Assembly (NCBI GenBank): GCA_963921935.1
Contig: OY998175.1
Coordinates: 162,438,809 to 162,502,808, forward strand
Direction of reading: 5' to 3'
Length of the DNA: 64,000 bases
Origin: Galeruca laticollis
Lineage: Eukaryota; Arthropoda; Insecta; Coleoptera; Chrysomelidae
Below, piece by piece: positions 24,540 to 36,390 of this stretch. Position 1 is the first letter of the stretch. Every line of letters starts with the position of its first letter. A program made the translations under genes and the position numbers. The notes beneath the pieces are model-generated. The model made no database searches, was not told where the DNA came from, and saw nothing but the letters and a program-made list of their open reading frames with translations.

Positions 24540-25086
24540 TATTGGGAGCGCGGGAAGAGAGGAGAAGAGGTGAGCGTTGGATCCGATTAGACATCGGATA
24601 ATGGTGTTAGTGAAACGATCGAGAATGTATAGGGATATGATGCATAAGTGCGAATGAAAGTGAGTGAATGTAAATATAAATACATAAGTAAATGTATAGG
24701 AAATGTAAAGAATAATCTAATGTTGTTGTCAGAGTGTTGCAAGGGCTCTAACGTAAAGATTATAAAGAATAATTTAATGTTAGAGTGTTGTAAGGGCTCT
24801 AACGTAAGGATTGTAAGGAATAATATAATGTTGATGTTAGAGTGTTGTAAGGGCTCTAACGTCATGATTATAAAGAATATGAAGTAAATGGTTAAACAAC
24901 TACTCTAGAAATATGCTAGGGTTTTTTAAGGATAAGAATGTATGTAATAAGTAAGTCCTCTATAAATATGCTAGAGGTGTTAAGGGTACGAACGAATGTA
25001 TGTACTCTAGAAATATGCTAGAGGTGTTAAGGGTACGAATGAATGTATGTACTCTAGAAATATGCTAGAGTTTTTTAAGGTTAAAA
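24540..25086 (-). repeat. BEL 3' non-coding region with hairpin-forming minisatellites
   Basis: Two families. At about 24729-24870, three units (51-57 bp apart) each hold GTTAGAGTGTTGTAAGGGCT followed by CTAAC, a 7-bp stem with an 11-nt loop. At about 24902-25075, four units (47-55 bp apart) hold CTCTAGAAATATGCTAGAG, a 6-bp stem with a 7-nt loop. No gene. A polypurine tract next to the LTR is not evident on the coding strand. Confidence 0.8.
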
Positions 25087-25732
25087 TGTATACTATGGTG
25101 AGATCTTTAGATGGGGTAGTCCGTTTGGGACGATTTTGTAATTGATTCAAATAGTCGACCGACAACCTTTTCCAAAAGTTTTGTGGAGCATAAGTACATT
25201 GTTGCCAGAATTTTAATCTGTTTGTAGGGAGTGAAGATAAATCTTTGTCTGGTAGTGACATTAATGGTGCTCCTATGAGAAAATGACCTGGTGTTAAGGG
25301 GAATAAGTCTGTAGGGTCGGTTGAAAGGGGATGTAAGGGTCGTGAATTAAGTATGGCTTCTATCTGGGTTGATATGATGCAGAATTGTTCGAAAGTAAAA
25401 GTGGAGGTAGCAAGTAATTTTATCAAATGAGTTTCAACGCTTTTGACTCCGGCTTCCCAGAGACCACCCCAATGTGGGGATCTGGGGGGTATGCATTTTC
25501 ATTCTATTGAGGAGGTGATTAAGTGATCATATATGGGAGAACATTTCTTTGTCAGGAATTGAGATATTTCAGTAAGATAATGATTAGCACCAACAAAATT
25601 CGTGTCGCTATCGCTATAAATTACGGATGGAAGTCCTCGACTCGACGTGAAACGTTTCAATGAAGCTATCAAAGAATCTGTGGATAAATCAGAGACTAAT
25701 TCAAGATGAATGGCTTTAGTGCAGAAACATAC
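25087..25732 (-). pseudogene. BEL/Pao integrase, C-terminal two-thirds
   Basis: On the minus strand: AIHLELVSDLSTDSLIASLK, then GLPSVIYSDSDTNFVGAN (second catalytic Asp), SSIE-stop-KCIPPRSPHWGGLW (a TGA at the position of a conserved Trp), EAGVKSVETHLIKLL and IEAILNSRPLHPLSTDPTDL. LTPGHFLIGAPL and RLKFWQQCTYAPQNFWKRLS follow. This order is diagnostic of BEL/Pao integrases with their C-terminal extension. The upstream third is at 36036-36390, on the other side of gypsy-2. Confidence 0.88.
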
Positions 25733-26304
25733 TGTAATAAATACGAATACCTAAAAGATAATTTTATTGTAGAAAATTTCAGAATACACGGTAAAACATA
25801 TTTTATTTAAATCATAATATTAACTGGAATGCAACCCACATTATGTTTAATAAAATAATACGAAGTCAAAACAGAATAGAAAAAATAAAACATCTTACTG
25901 GGTCAAAGCAAAATAATTGTTTTGAATACAATTATTTCGATAACGAAAACTAGCACGATTCAAAAAACAAAAAGTTGTTTTTTGCAATTCGACAAAAACC
26001 CCAAAACCGAAGTCGGGGGGAAAGCAAAAACGGGGTGTACACAGACCAGGAGCAGCAGTGTGTACCGGGGGCCGAACACGCGAAGGGAAAGGTTTTTCCC
26101 TTGCCACGGTAACGGTACTAGTGTTTTTTAGTGTTAGCGGTACGAGAGGTAAAAATTCTCTCCGTTGTGTTAGGAGGTGATAGGGATACTGAGATTATTC
26201 CTTGACGGTGAACACTGTCTCCTGTTTAGATACACAAACGGTAGAATTACCCTCTACGCTAATTGCCTTTCGACATAGCACGATTACGTTTATTGGCACG
26301 ACTC
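25733..26304 (+). repeat. gypsy-2 5' LTR, truncated
   Basis: Starts TGTAATAAATACGAATACC and aligns with 31868-32437 and 33894-34462. At GGCACGACTCG it jumps directly into RT-thumb coding sequence, so the rest of the LTR, leader, gag, protease and RT palm were deleted. Confidence 0.88.
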
Positions 26305-29060
26305 GCGGAGTAGCTCCAGATCCACAGAAATTGGAGGCAGTACACAAATACCCCCTACCAAAAAACGTAAAAGGAGTAAGAGGTTTCTTAGGACTAGTAA
26401 ACTGGTACAGACGGTTCATACCAAACATAACCGAATTAGCAGCACCATTAGTAAACCTAACCAAAAAAGACACACCATTCAAAATAACAGAGGAAGTAAT
26501 TAAGGCAATGGACCAACTAAAAGAATCGCTAACGTCAGACAAAGTTCTAATCTTCCCAGACTTCTCCAAACCGTTCATCTTATCGACAGATGCATCGAAC
26601 ATAGGTGTAGGAGCAATATTAAGCCAAATAAGGGACGGTAGAGAAAGACCAATAGCGTGTGCAAGCAGGACACTAAGTAGAGCAGAAACAAATTACTCAA
26701 CGACTGAAAAAGAACTTCTAGGAGTGATTTTTGCCATTAAAACATTCAGATGCTACATTTACGGGACAAAATTCACAATCATCACAGATCACAGAGCATT
26801 AAAATGGGTACTTACACTGAATGACCCAAATTCAAGACTAACACGATGGGCCTTAACCTTAGCAGAATACAACTTCGAAGTAATCCACAGAGTAGGACGG
26901 TAGCACGGAAATGCAGACGCGCTAAGTAGAATGTTCGACAAAACGTGCAACTACATAGAGACGTCATACGAAGATTACTTACAATACATAACGGAAAACG
27001 AAATACCAGCAAAAGACAAAATACTAGAAAAAGAAGGAAAGTTAGTATCCATACAAGAATAACAAGCAATAGTACTATTTACAGCCAAAAATAAGCCAAA
27101 CCAAGATCCATTGATAAAGGAAATAGAAGCCACATATAAATTACCGGACGTCGCACAGAATCGAATAGAAGAAATTAAAAAATGGGACACGTTGGACGCA
27201 AAATTCTACATAGGGGTAAACAGAGCAGCGGTGGAAGAAGAAACCTCGTATGAAATCATGTGGAGCATAATACAACAGTTGAAGACACTATGCGAAGAAA
27301 ACAAAGAGGAGAGCATAACCTTCATAGCAAGCAAAGACCAAATTCCAGGACTTTATTGGGACGAAATTACTAAAATGATCCAATTTACATTTTACGGTAT
27401 ACCCACCAAAATAATCATGCTACGACCAGATAACACAGGGGAAACAAAAAAAATTTACGCGATAGAAATAGAAGAAGGTTGGGAGCCAATATGGGACAAA
27501 GGCATGCTGAAAAAAGCACAAAAACGAGATGAATTCTGCAACAACACCTTACAAGAAATGGACAAGGACCAAGAAACAAATAGAAAATACTACATCGACA
27601 AAGAAGGTATTTTATATAGACAAGAACAGGAAGAACATAGAGATCAACTGGTAATACCGAGAAGATATATCACCAAAGTGATAGAATACTTTCATGACTC
27701 ACCCATATACTGTCATCAAGGACAACAGAAAACATTATTGGCAATAGAGAGACGTTGTTTTTGGCCAACGATGAGAACAGACAAGATAAATTACTGCAAA
27801 CAATGCGACGCATGCAACAGACGGAAGACGTCACCCCACTTCAAGAAAGCTCCATTACAAAAATTTACAAAAGTCACAGAACCATGGGAAATAACCTCTA
27901 TGGACATAGTAGGATCACTACCAACCTCAAGCGAAGGAAACAAATACCTACTAACATTCCAAGACCATTTTACCAAATACTGTGAAGCAATTCCGTTACC
28001 AGATCAGAAAGCAGATACAGTAGCAAGAGCATTCGTTGAACAAATAATATCAAGACACGGAACACCCCTGAAACTGTCAACAGATAGAGGAACAAATTTC
28101 ATGTCAGAACTAATGCAGGAAACATGCAAGTTACTAAACATGAAGAGGCTACACACGGCAAGTTATGCACCAACGACAAACGGTCAAATAGAAAGATTAC
28201 CCAGAGTACTGAAAGACATGCTAGCACACTACATAGCACCAGATCAACGAGATTGGGACAAATGGATACCATACGTACTTATGGCATACAGAGGAAGCGT
28301 ACACACTTCAACAGGATACAGCCCATACTTTTTACTACACGGAAGAGACCAATTATCACCATTTGAAAAATGCATCACACCGAAAAGAATCCAATACGAC
28401 ATCGACAACAATTATGTGTCAGAATTATAAGCTAGATTAAGTCAAGTATACAATACAGCACTGAAAAACACAGAGAAAGTAAAAGAAGAAAGGATAGCCA
28501 GATATAACGAAAAAACAGCACTAAGAGAATTTGCACCAGGAGATTTAGTATACCTACTCGAAATGAGCACGAAAGTAGGAAAATCAAAGAAATTACAAAA
28601 CCAATGGACAGGACCTTTCGAAGTAAAAGAGAAGGTAGGACCGGTTACATATCAAATCATTTCACAAAAAGGGAAGAAGACACAAATAGTACACATCAAC
28701 AGATTGAAAACATACCTAGGAAAAATAGAGGACAAGGAACATAAGATACTACAAGATATAGATAACTTGGAGAATATAGAAGAGCTCGAGGAAATACACG
28801 AGCAGGAAGAAAATGAAGTAGATCCAGGAAAAGTAGCAGCACTACCATTATGGTCAACGAACGAGAATCTACAACCACCAAAAAACAAACCATCATCCCA
28901 AACCAGACATAAAGGGAATAGAACAGAACAAAGACCACACTTCTCACTACGACCTCCACCGGAGATAAGACGCTCTGCCAGAGTGAGAAACAGGATACAA
29001 AGTGCACCCAGTTACACAAAAACATTTAATGCCGAAAGGAGACTAACACGGAATACATGA
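26305..29060 (+). pseudogene. gypsy-2 pol: RT thumb, RNase H and integrase
   Basis: One frame region with three stops (26904, about 27062, 28430). It begins at GVAPDPQKLEAVHKYPLPKN and NVKGVRGFLGLVNWYRRFIP (RT thumb/connection), then RNase H: LSTDASNIGVGAILSQ, TEKELLGVIFAIKTFRCYIY and ITDHRALKWV. Integrase follows: an HHCC region ending CKQCDACNRR; TSMDIVGSLP (Asp), LSTDRGTNFMS (Asp) and TTNGQIERLPRVLKDML (Glu). The GPY/F-type C-terminus is NQWTGPFEVKEKVGPVTYQI with IVHINRLKTYLG, then an acidic, Pro-rich tail to 29060. These features identify Ty3/gypsy. Stops and the missing 5' half make it inactive. Confidence 0.88.
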
Positions 29061-29674
29061 CAAAGACAGACGACTAACTATGAAAGAAACAAGACCAAAA
29101 TAAGTACCAGATGGATAGCGATGAGCTTGAAACGACGTAGCTAAAACGTCGCGACCAAGCATACATGTATATATTAGTATATTATTAATCCAAACAGATT
29201 TACGGGTTCAATTCATAGGTTAAGCCAAAGTAAGGGGATAGGAATAATTAAGTAAGTTAGGAACCATAACAGAATAATGAAATAAAAGACCATAAGTCAC
29301 TATAACCAAGTATATAGGCAAAGGATACTAATAGTACGATTAAGTAAATGATTTCACGCAAGTAGATTCTTTTTCAATTCATAAATACAAGGGGACTACA
29401 AAAGTATTTAAATACAGAAGTAAATAATGGGGAAACAAGCTCACAGGGCATAGGTTTCAAGAATTTTTTTTCTCTTCAAAAGAAGAGAGCTCATTTGACA
29501 GTCCTAAATAAGTGTGAAGCTCGGTCAAATGAGGAAATGACATATAAATATGAAAAAAAATTGTAGGTAACATAGTAGTGTAACAAAGAAATGTTTAAAA
29601 AACGGTTGTAAGAAAGATAAGTTGTATTAACAATTGTAAATTTTAAAAAAATTTAGGATAACAAAACCAAATCA
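29061..29674 (+). other. gypsy-2 pol-env spacer
   Basis: About 600 bp AT-rich, no ORF. A splice acceptor for an env subgenomic RNA would be expected in this stretch, but I could not single one out. Confidence 0.4.
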
Positions 29675-31684
29675 ATGGCACGACAAAGTACCATCCTGAC
29701 CTGGGTGACATTCGTCATGTGCGGGCTATATATAGCAGTTGGGCTAATCGCGTATGAGTGTTCGCACCCCAATACAAATATCACAGTGTTATCGCTAAAA
29801 GACATTCAAAAGTGTCCGGAACTAGAAAAAACGTACGCGAGTGAAAAAACAGACATACAAGCGATTCAACGAAACGAAATAAAAATGCAAAAAGTATGGT
29901 CATGCGTAATAGAAGTAATAACATTCATGTTCTACTGCGGGATGCACAGCCACACATCAGTCGTCAACGAAGGACTATCAACCTACATCCACAAATTGGG
30001 AGCAGAAGAATGCAGAAACACCCACAGATATAAAATAATAAAGTTGTACCAACAAACAATAGACAACATACTAATGAACGGTACCACAACAGCGTCAATC
30101 AAAATAAGCGGCACACTCGACAATATGGGAACATGTAAAGGTATCCCATAGCAGGAAAACGGCAGAAGTTGGAACGACGTAGTAATAATAGCAACAGCCA
30201 AAATAACAACCAAAGACTATCTAGCTAGAGTAACGCTAGAAACGAGCGAGATCCACTTACAAGGAGAAATAACTTGCAAATTCACGAATGGTTACTGCTT
30301 CGACTCCACGGTAGGAGAATCCACCTGGTCCAGTTATGAGCCAACAACATGCGAAGACCATCTGAGCCAGTTATACGAAGGCATAGGCAACAAAATCACA
30401 AACACAAGAAGAACTAATAGTAATTGAAGAGAAAGACAAAGTATTCGCACTAACATTACAAAAAAAGAAACATACTATGTGGAATAGAAGTATGGCAAAC
30501 AGAACACCCACGAATTGTCATAATACTTCAAAACACACAAAAATCACATCCGACAATGCCAATTCTAACACAAAATGTCGATCTAATGAATTATGTAAAT
30601 AGTAAACTACTCTATATTGAACAAGCATATAAACGAGACGTAAACATGCTTTACACAGACACAATACACCGAAGATGCTTAACAAAACGAGAAATACTCA
30701 AAAATAGACTGCCAATGGCACATACACTGCCTATTGCAGTCAGCCAACTAATGGAAAATGAACCTGGACACATAGGCAGAGTATTAGGCGAAGTACTTTA
30801 TATCATAAAATGGATACCAGTAACAGTCGAGATAAGACGAACAAACAGATGCTACAACGAACTACCAATAAAAGTGAACAACGAAACCAATTTATGGCTC
30901 CACTAACCAGAATAATACAAAACCACGCAGAAGAGATAGATTGCAATACCATGATACCACCACTTTATTTTATAGATGATCAATGGATAAGTCTAACGCC
31001 ACACCCCACTATAGCCAACCAACCAAAAAGAATAAATGTAGAAAAAGAAATAAACCTACATTTCGACCCCATTCAACCACTAGGAGAGAAGGGTCTGTAC
31101 ACCCAAGAAGAAGTCAACGCAGCACAAAGAGCCCTCACGTTTGGGACAGAAAGAAAAGCAGTAGAGAACATAATTACTCGCAGAGCAGCGGGAATGAATA
31201 CCAATAGTCAAGGCTACACCGTATCAAACATATTCGATACAAAAGAAATCAAGAACCTCGCAGAATCCACCCTAAAACACACATGGGCATGGTTCACAGA
31301 ATTAGGTTTAGTCATAAGTGGAATAATTGGAATATACTTCACATTCCAAACCATTAAATACATAGCAGGCACCATACTAAATGGACTTCGTATACACCAA
31401 ACAATAGGATGCAGTATAGCACTAATAGGCAGCATATGGGACTCCCTAACGGCATGGATAATTTACTCACATCAGACGAGGAAACCAGAGGAAGAAACAA
31501 TAGAGATGGACCAAATAACGCAGCAAGAGACGAGCCACCCGAGGTCACAGCATTGGACAGACAGAAGTCGCCAGATGAACGATCTACTGAGCAGCAATGT
31601 CGCGAGTGTAAACGGTCGCGACCTAGGTCAGGGATAAAAAGGGCAATAGCGGAAAAAATTGCCAAATACAGTGCCGATCATTGA
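29675..31684 (+). pseudogene. Envelope glycoprotein pseudogene resembling chuvirus-type glycoproteins
   Basis: An ATG at 29675 opens a hydrophobic signal-like segment (residues about 8-27). The ectodomain is Cys-rich and has the phrases VWSCVIEVITFMFYCGMHSH and GLSTYIHKLGAEECR. A stop falls at 30149 and the same frame continues to about 30400. Frameshifts lead to 30556-30906 and 30810-31637. The C-terminal part has a long hydrophobic membrane segment (about 31285-31400, GLVISGIIGIYFTFQTIKYI) and a polar tail. The spacing and these phrases match, by memory of the family, glycoproteins of jingchuvirales found also in arthropod genomes, and not the baculovirus-F-type env of classical errantiviruses. 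At least one stop and about three shifts disable it. Confidence 0.62.
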
Positions 31685-31851
31685 TATTGAGAAAATGTAA
31701 CATAAATATGTAAAATGTATAAACCTGTAACATTGATTTTAAGATTATAGGCCACTATTGTAAGCCGACGGCCACAAATAATTAAGGGTAAAAATAGTTG
31801 TACATGGGTTTTGAAGAAAAGGTATTGGACCAGGGAGGTCGCAATACTTTT

Positions 31852-31867
31852 ACAAAGGGAGAAGTAA
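31852..31867 (+). other. gypsy-2 polypurine tract
   Basis: Purine-rich AAAGGGAGAAG lies immediately before the TGTAAT start of the LTR. The same arrangement recurs at 33878-33893 before the third LTR copy. Confidence 0.75.
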
Positions 31868-32920
31868 TGTAATAAATACGAATACCTAAAAGATAATTTT
31901 ATTGTAGAAAATTTCAGAACACACGGTAAAACATATTTTATTTTAAATCATAATATTAACTGGAATGCGACCCACATTATGTTTAATAAAATAATACGAA
32001 GTCAAAACAGAATAGAAAAAATAAAACATCTTACTGGGTCAAAGTAAAATAATTGTTTTGAATACAATTATTTCGATAACGAAAACTAGCACGATTCAAA
32101 AAACAAAAAGTTGTTTTTGCAATTCGACAAAAACCCCAAAACCGAAGTCGGGGGGAAAGCAAAAACGGGGTGTACACAGACCAGGAGCAGTAGTGTGTAC
32201 CAGGGGTCGAACACGCGAAGGGAAAGGTTTTTCCCTTGCCACGGTAACGTTACTAGTGTTTTTTAGTGTTAGCGGTACGAGAGGTAAAAATTCTCTCCGT
32301 TGGGTTAGGAGGTGATAGGGATACTGATATTATGCCTTGACGGTGAACACTGTCTCCTGTTTCGATACACAAACGGTAGAATTACCGTCTACGCTAATTG
32401 CCTTTCGACATAGCACGATTCCGTTTATTGGCACGACTCGTGGTGAACAAGCAGATAGCGAAAATCAAGAAAATTCCCGGCGAAACAGAGGAAGTTTGAC
32501 AACGCAGTAAGTTTTTGAATTAAATTCAGATTGGGATAATTTTTTTTTCTAGTGATAATTTTTACTCGTTATTGGTCGAGCTGGATTCTGAACTTGGGAG
32601 TATAAGTCAATTGTTATATACAAGGTGTAGCGATAGCAAATATATTTATTTGATTTTTTTTGTTGATTTTCAAAGAGACTGGACACAGATGTTCACTCTC
32701 AGTTAAGTTTTTCGTCCTGACAAATATATAATTTACCGTAAGTGCTGGAATAATTAAGATTTGCAGAGTTTCGCCAATCCTGACACAAGTTAGGTTTCAT
32801 TTTGTTAAGTAGGAGTTATCATTTTGTTGGGTCACATATTCTCTTCCACCTCGTAGGCAGGAAAGAGATAGAAAGTTAGGCAAGGTTAATTTTGTACTTG
32901 GTAACACAAAGGCCAGAGCC
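31868..32920 (+). repeat. gypsy-2 internal LTR copy, truncated
   Basis: First about 1053 bp of the LTR. At AAAGGCCAGAGC it breaks and env sequence resumes (AATTTATGGCTCC at 32924), whereas the third LTR continues with GTATGTTTTCC. Confidence 0.9.
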
Positions 32921-32923
32921 ACA

Positions 32924-33716
32924 AATTTATGGCTCCACTAACCAGAATAATACAAAACCACGCAGAAGAGATAGATTGCAATACCATGATACCACCACTT
33001 TATTTTATAGATGATCAATGGATAAGTCTAACGCCACACCCCACTATAGCCAACCAACCAAAAAGAATAAATGTAGAAGAAGAAATAAACCTACATTTCG
33101 ACCCCATTCAACCACTAGGAGAGAAGGGTCTGTACACCCAAGAAGAAGTCAACGCAGCACAAAGAGCCCTCACGTTTGGGACAGAAAGAAAAGCAGTAGA
33201 GAACATAATTACTCGCAGAGCAGCGGGAATGAATGCCAATAGTCAAGGCTACACCGTATCAAACATAATCGATACAAAAGAAATCAAGAACCTCGCAGAA
33301 TCCACCCTAAAACACACATGGGCATGGTTCACAGAATTAGGTTTAGTCATAAGTGGAATATACTTCACATTTCAAACCATTAAATACATAGCAGGCACCA
33401 TACTAAATGGACTTCGTATACACCAAACAATAGAATGCAGTATAGCACTAATAGGCAGCATATGGGACTCCCTAACGGCATGGATAATTTACTCACATCA
33501 GACGAGGAAACCAGAGGAAGAAACAATAGAGATGGACCAAATAACGCAGCAAGAGACGAGCCACCCGAGGTCACAGCATTGGACAGACAGAAGTCGCCAG
33601 ATGAACGATCTACTGAGCAGCAATGTCGCGAGTGTAAACGGTCGCGACCTAGGTCAGGGATAAAAAGGGCCATAGCGGAAAAAATTGCCAAATACAGTGC
33701 CGATCATAAATATTGA
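32924..33716 (+). pseudogene. Second copy of the env 3' half
   Basis: Open from 32929 to 33663 and nearly identical to 30894-31637, with a handful of substitutions and a 9-bp in-frame deletion in the membrane segment (removing IIG-type residues). It has the membrane-spanning part and tail but no signal peptide or ectodomain start, so it is not a separate gene. Confidence 0.85.
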
Positions 33717-33893
33717 GAAAATGTAACATAAATATGTAAAATGTATAAACCTGTAACATTAATTTTAAGATTATAGGCCACTATTGTGAGCCGACGACCA
33801 CAAATAATTAAGGGTAAAAATAGTTGTACATGGGTTTTGAAGAAAAGGTATTGGACCAGGGAGGTCGCAATACTTTTACAAAGGGAGAAGTAA

Positions 33894-36035
33894 TGTAATA
33901 AATACGAATACATAAAAGATAATTTTATTGTAGAAAATTTCAGAACACACGGTAAAACATATTTTATTTTAAATCATAATATTAACTGGAATGCGACCCA
34001 CATTATGTTTAATAAAATAATACGAAGTCAAAACAGAATAGAAAAAATAAAACATCTTACTGGGTCAAAGTAAAATAATTATTTTGAATACAATTATTTC
34101 GATAACGAAAACTAGCACGATTCAAAAAACAAAAAGTTGTTTTTGCAATTCGACAAAAACCCCAAAACCGAAGTCGGGGGGAAAGCAAAAACGGGGTGTA
34201 CACAGACCAGGAGCAGTAGTGTGTACCAGGGGTCGAACACGCGAAGGGAAAGGTTTTTCCCTTGCCACGGTAACGGTACTAGTGTTTTTTAGTGTTAGCG
34301 GTACGAGAGGTAAAAATTCTCTCCGTTGGGTTAGGAGGTGATAGGGATACTGATATTATGCCTTGACGGTGAACACTGTCTCCTGTTTCGATACACAAAC
34401 GGTAGAATTACCGTCTACGCTAATTGCCTTTCGACATAGCACGATTCCGTTTATTGGCACGACTCGTGGTGAACAAGCAGATAGCGAAAATCAAGAAAAT
34501 TCCCGGCGAACCGGAGGAAGTTTGACAACGCAGTAAGTTTTTGAATTAAATTCAGATTGGGATAATTTTTTTTTCTAGTGATAATTTTTACTCGTTATTG
34601 GTCGAGCTGGATTCTGAACTTGGGAGTATAAGTCAATTGTTATATACAAGGTGTAGCGATAGCAAATATATTTATTTGATTTTTTTTGTTGATTTTCAAA
34701 GAGACTGGACACAGCTGTTGACTCTCAGTTAAGTTTTTCGTCCTGACAAATATATAATTTACCGTGTGTGCTGGAATAATTAAGATTTGCAGAGTTTCGC
34801 CAATCCTGACACAAGTTAGGTTTCATTTTGTTAAGTAGGAGTTATCATTTTGTTGGGTCACATATTCTCTTCCACCTCGTAGGCAGGAAAGAGATAGAAA
34901 GTTAGGCAAGGTTAATTTTGTACTTGGTAACACAAAGGCCGGAGCGTATGTTTTCCATTTTTCGTGGGTTTCAGCGAACTTGCGCTGATAAGTAAATTTA
35001 TTATAGAGAAGCATTGTTATCAGTCTTTTGTTCAGCCGTGATTATAAAATAAAACTTTTTCTTATTTTGCCAGTGTAAATGCATAAATTATCGTAGGTAA
35101 TCTAATTACTGGGGAATTTCGCAACTTGTAACGCCAGTGTCGATAAATAATTTAATTTTTTTCCTTAGCTCAGCAGAATTTTATAGAACAAAAATTTCAC
35201 TTTCGTTCCCTGAAGGTCAATGGCGACCTGAAACGACGTAAGCTGAAACATTGTTGCGATTAAAGGTATTTACACATAATATTTATTTATTTTCTCGACA
35301 CCGGGGACTATAAAAGTTGGGAAACGAATATAATAAACCATACGCCTCTCACGCACTTTGAAAAAGACCAAGCCGATAAGAGGGATAGTATTGCCGCACC
35401 ATCGCACAAACGAGAACTCTGTTCATCAATTTGTTTTTTTTTGAATAGTTATATGATATACAGGGGTAGGATTAAAAAACCAATTATAGATAGATATATG
35501 TATAGGTAGACTTATACCAGGGAATCTTAGTTGATTGGGTCATGCGGGATTGTAATTTTGGGTTAAGGTTATATATATCTGTATATGTGTAATCAGAGAA
35601 ATTATTTTTTTATTATATAATTTTTGTATAACGTGGTGGTTCTACCTTATTTTACCTATCATCCCTACTCCATAATTTCCCCTCTGGAGAGTGTAACAAT
35701 CGTGGAAGTTTAACAGAAACGAGGAGGACAACCCTGTCCTGGCAAAGGAAGTTTAATCCGTTTTAAGACCAGGCGAACTTAGCTCAAAAATCGGACTGGA
35801 TTGCCTTACACGCTCAGCCGCTCATTGGAGACAGAATTTGGTGGAATCGAAGGACGGGATCAATACAGAGTGACCAAAAAAAGGTAGGGGTATTTTGGTA
35901 TTTTGATCAAGATATTGTACATCTGGTGACAGCGATGTTAAGAGTGTCAAAAGATATGGTCTACAGTTATTACATTTACGTGTTAAAAAAAAATAAGATC
36001 TAGCGATTATTAGAGTGGTGGCAGATTTCATTAGA
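33894..36035 (+). repeat. gypsy-2 3' LTR (about 2.14 kb)
   Basis: Begins TGTAATAAAT. The end is placed at ATTAGA (36035) by the ATAC duplication and the restored BEL frame; ATTAGA differs by one base from the expected inverted ATTACA. The stretch 35600-36035 has no second copy in the window, so the far end depends on the duplication alone. No gene inside. Confidence 0.7.
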
Positions 36036-36390
36036 ATACGAATAGGGCTATATAAGATTTGGTTATCGGGGCTCGTTTCAAATGAGATGATTTTAGCGAA
36101 AACGGACCGGCGAAATCGATTCCAGCCGGCTGGAAGAGACGGGAAGGTGTTACACGACGTGCAGGTAAATCAGACATTATTTGTTGAACGGTTATGGCCT
36201 TGAATCTGTGGCACATTATAGACATTTATTTATGATGCGCTTGATTTCGCGCAGGCCGTCAATGGGCCAGAATTGTAAACGGATATTGGCTAAAATTTTT
36301 TAAGGACCACTGTGTCCTAAACGTATATGTTCTCTTTGTAATATCAAGCTAGTGAGTGTTACTAAAAGTGCGAGTATAATTGTAATGAGA
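36036..36390 (-). pseudogene. BEL/Pao integrase, N-terminal third
   Basis: On the minus strand: SLILQREHIRLGHSGP, stop, KILANIRLQFWPIDGLREIK and RIINKC (the HHCC zinc region), a frameshift, CHRFKAITVQQIMSDLPARRVTPSRLF and then QPAGIDFAGPFSLK (first catalytic Asp). It ends with YIALFV, whose last codons continue across gypsy-2 into CFCTKAIHLELV at 25.7 kb. Upstream of about 36390 the coding sense is lost in low-complexity DNA. Confidence 0.85.

Larger units (their letters stand above)
25733..36035 (+). mobile_element. gypsy-2: env-bearing Ty3/gypsy element, 5' half deleted, env-LTR tandemly duplicated
   Basis: Inserted in BEL integrase with ATAC duplicated (25729-25732, 36036-36039). Deleting the insert and one ATAC restores the integrase frame exactly. 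Layout: LTR start (25733-26304), a deletion junction, RNase H and integrase (26305-29060), env (29675-31684), polypurine tract, LTR start (31868-32920), a second copy of the env 3' half (32924-33716), and the full LTR (33894-36035). Gag, protease and most of RT are gone. Confidence 0.85.

Noticed and set aside
24648..24887. ORF with CCKGSNV repeats
   Set aside because: Translation of the hairpin minisatellite on the strand opposite to the BEL genes.
26202..26304. N-terminal part of the 233-aa frame before the pol homology
   Set aside because: LTR sequence fused to pol by a deletion; not a genuine protein N-terminus.
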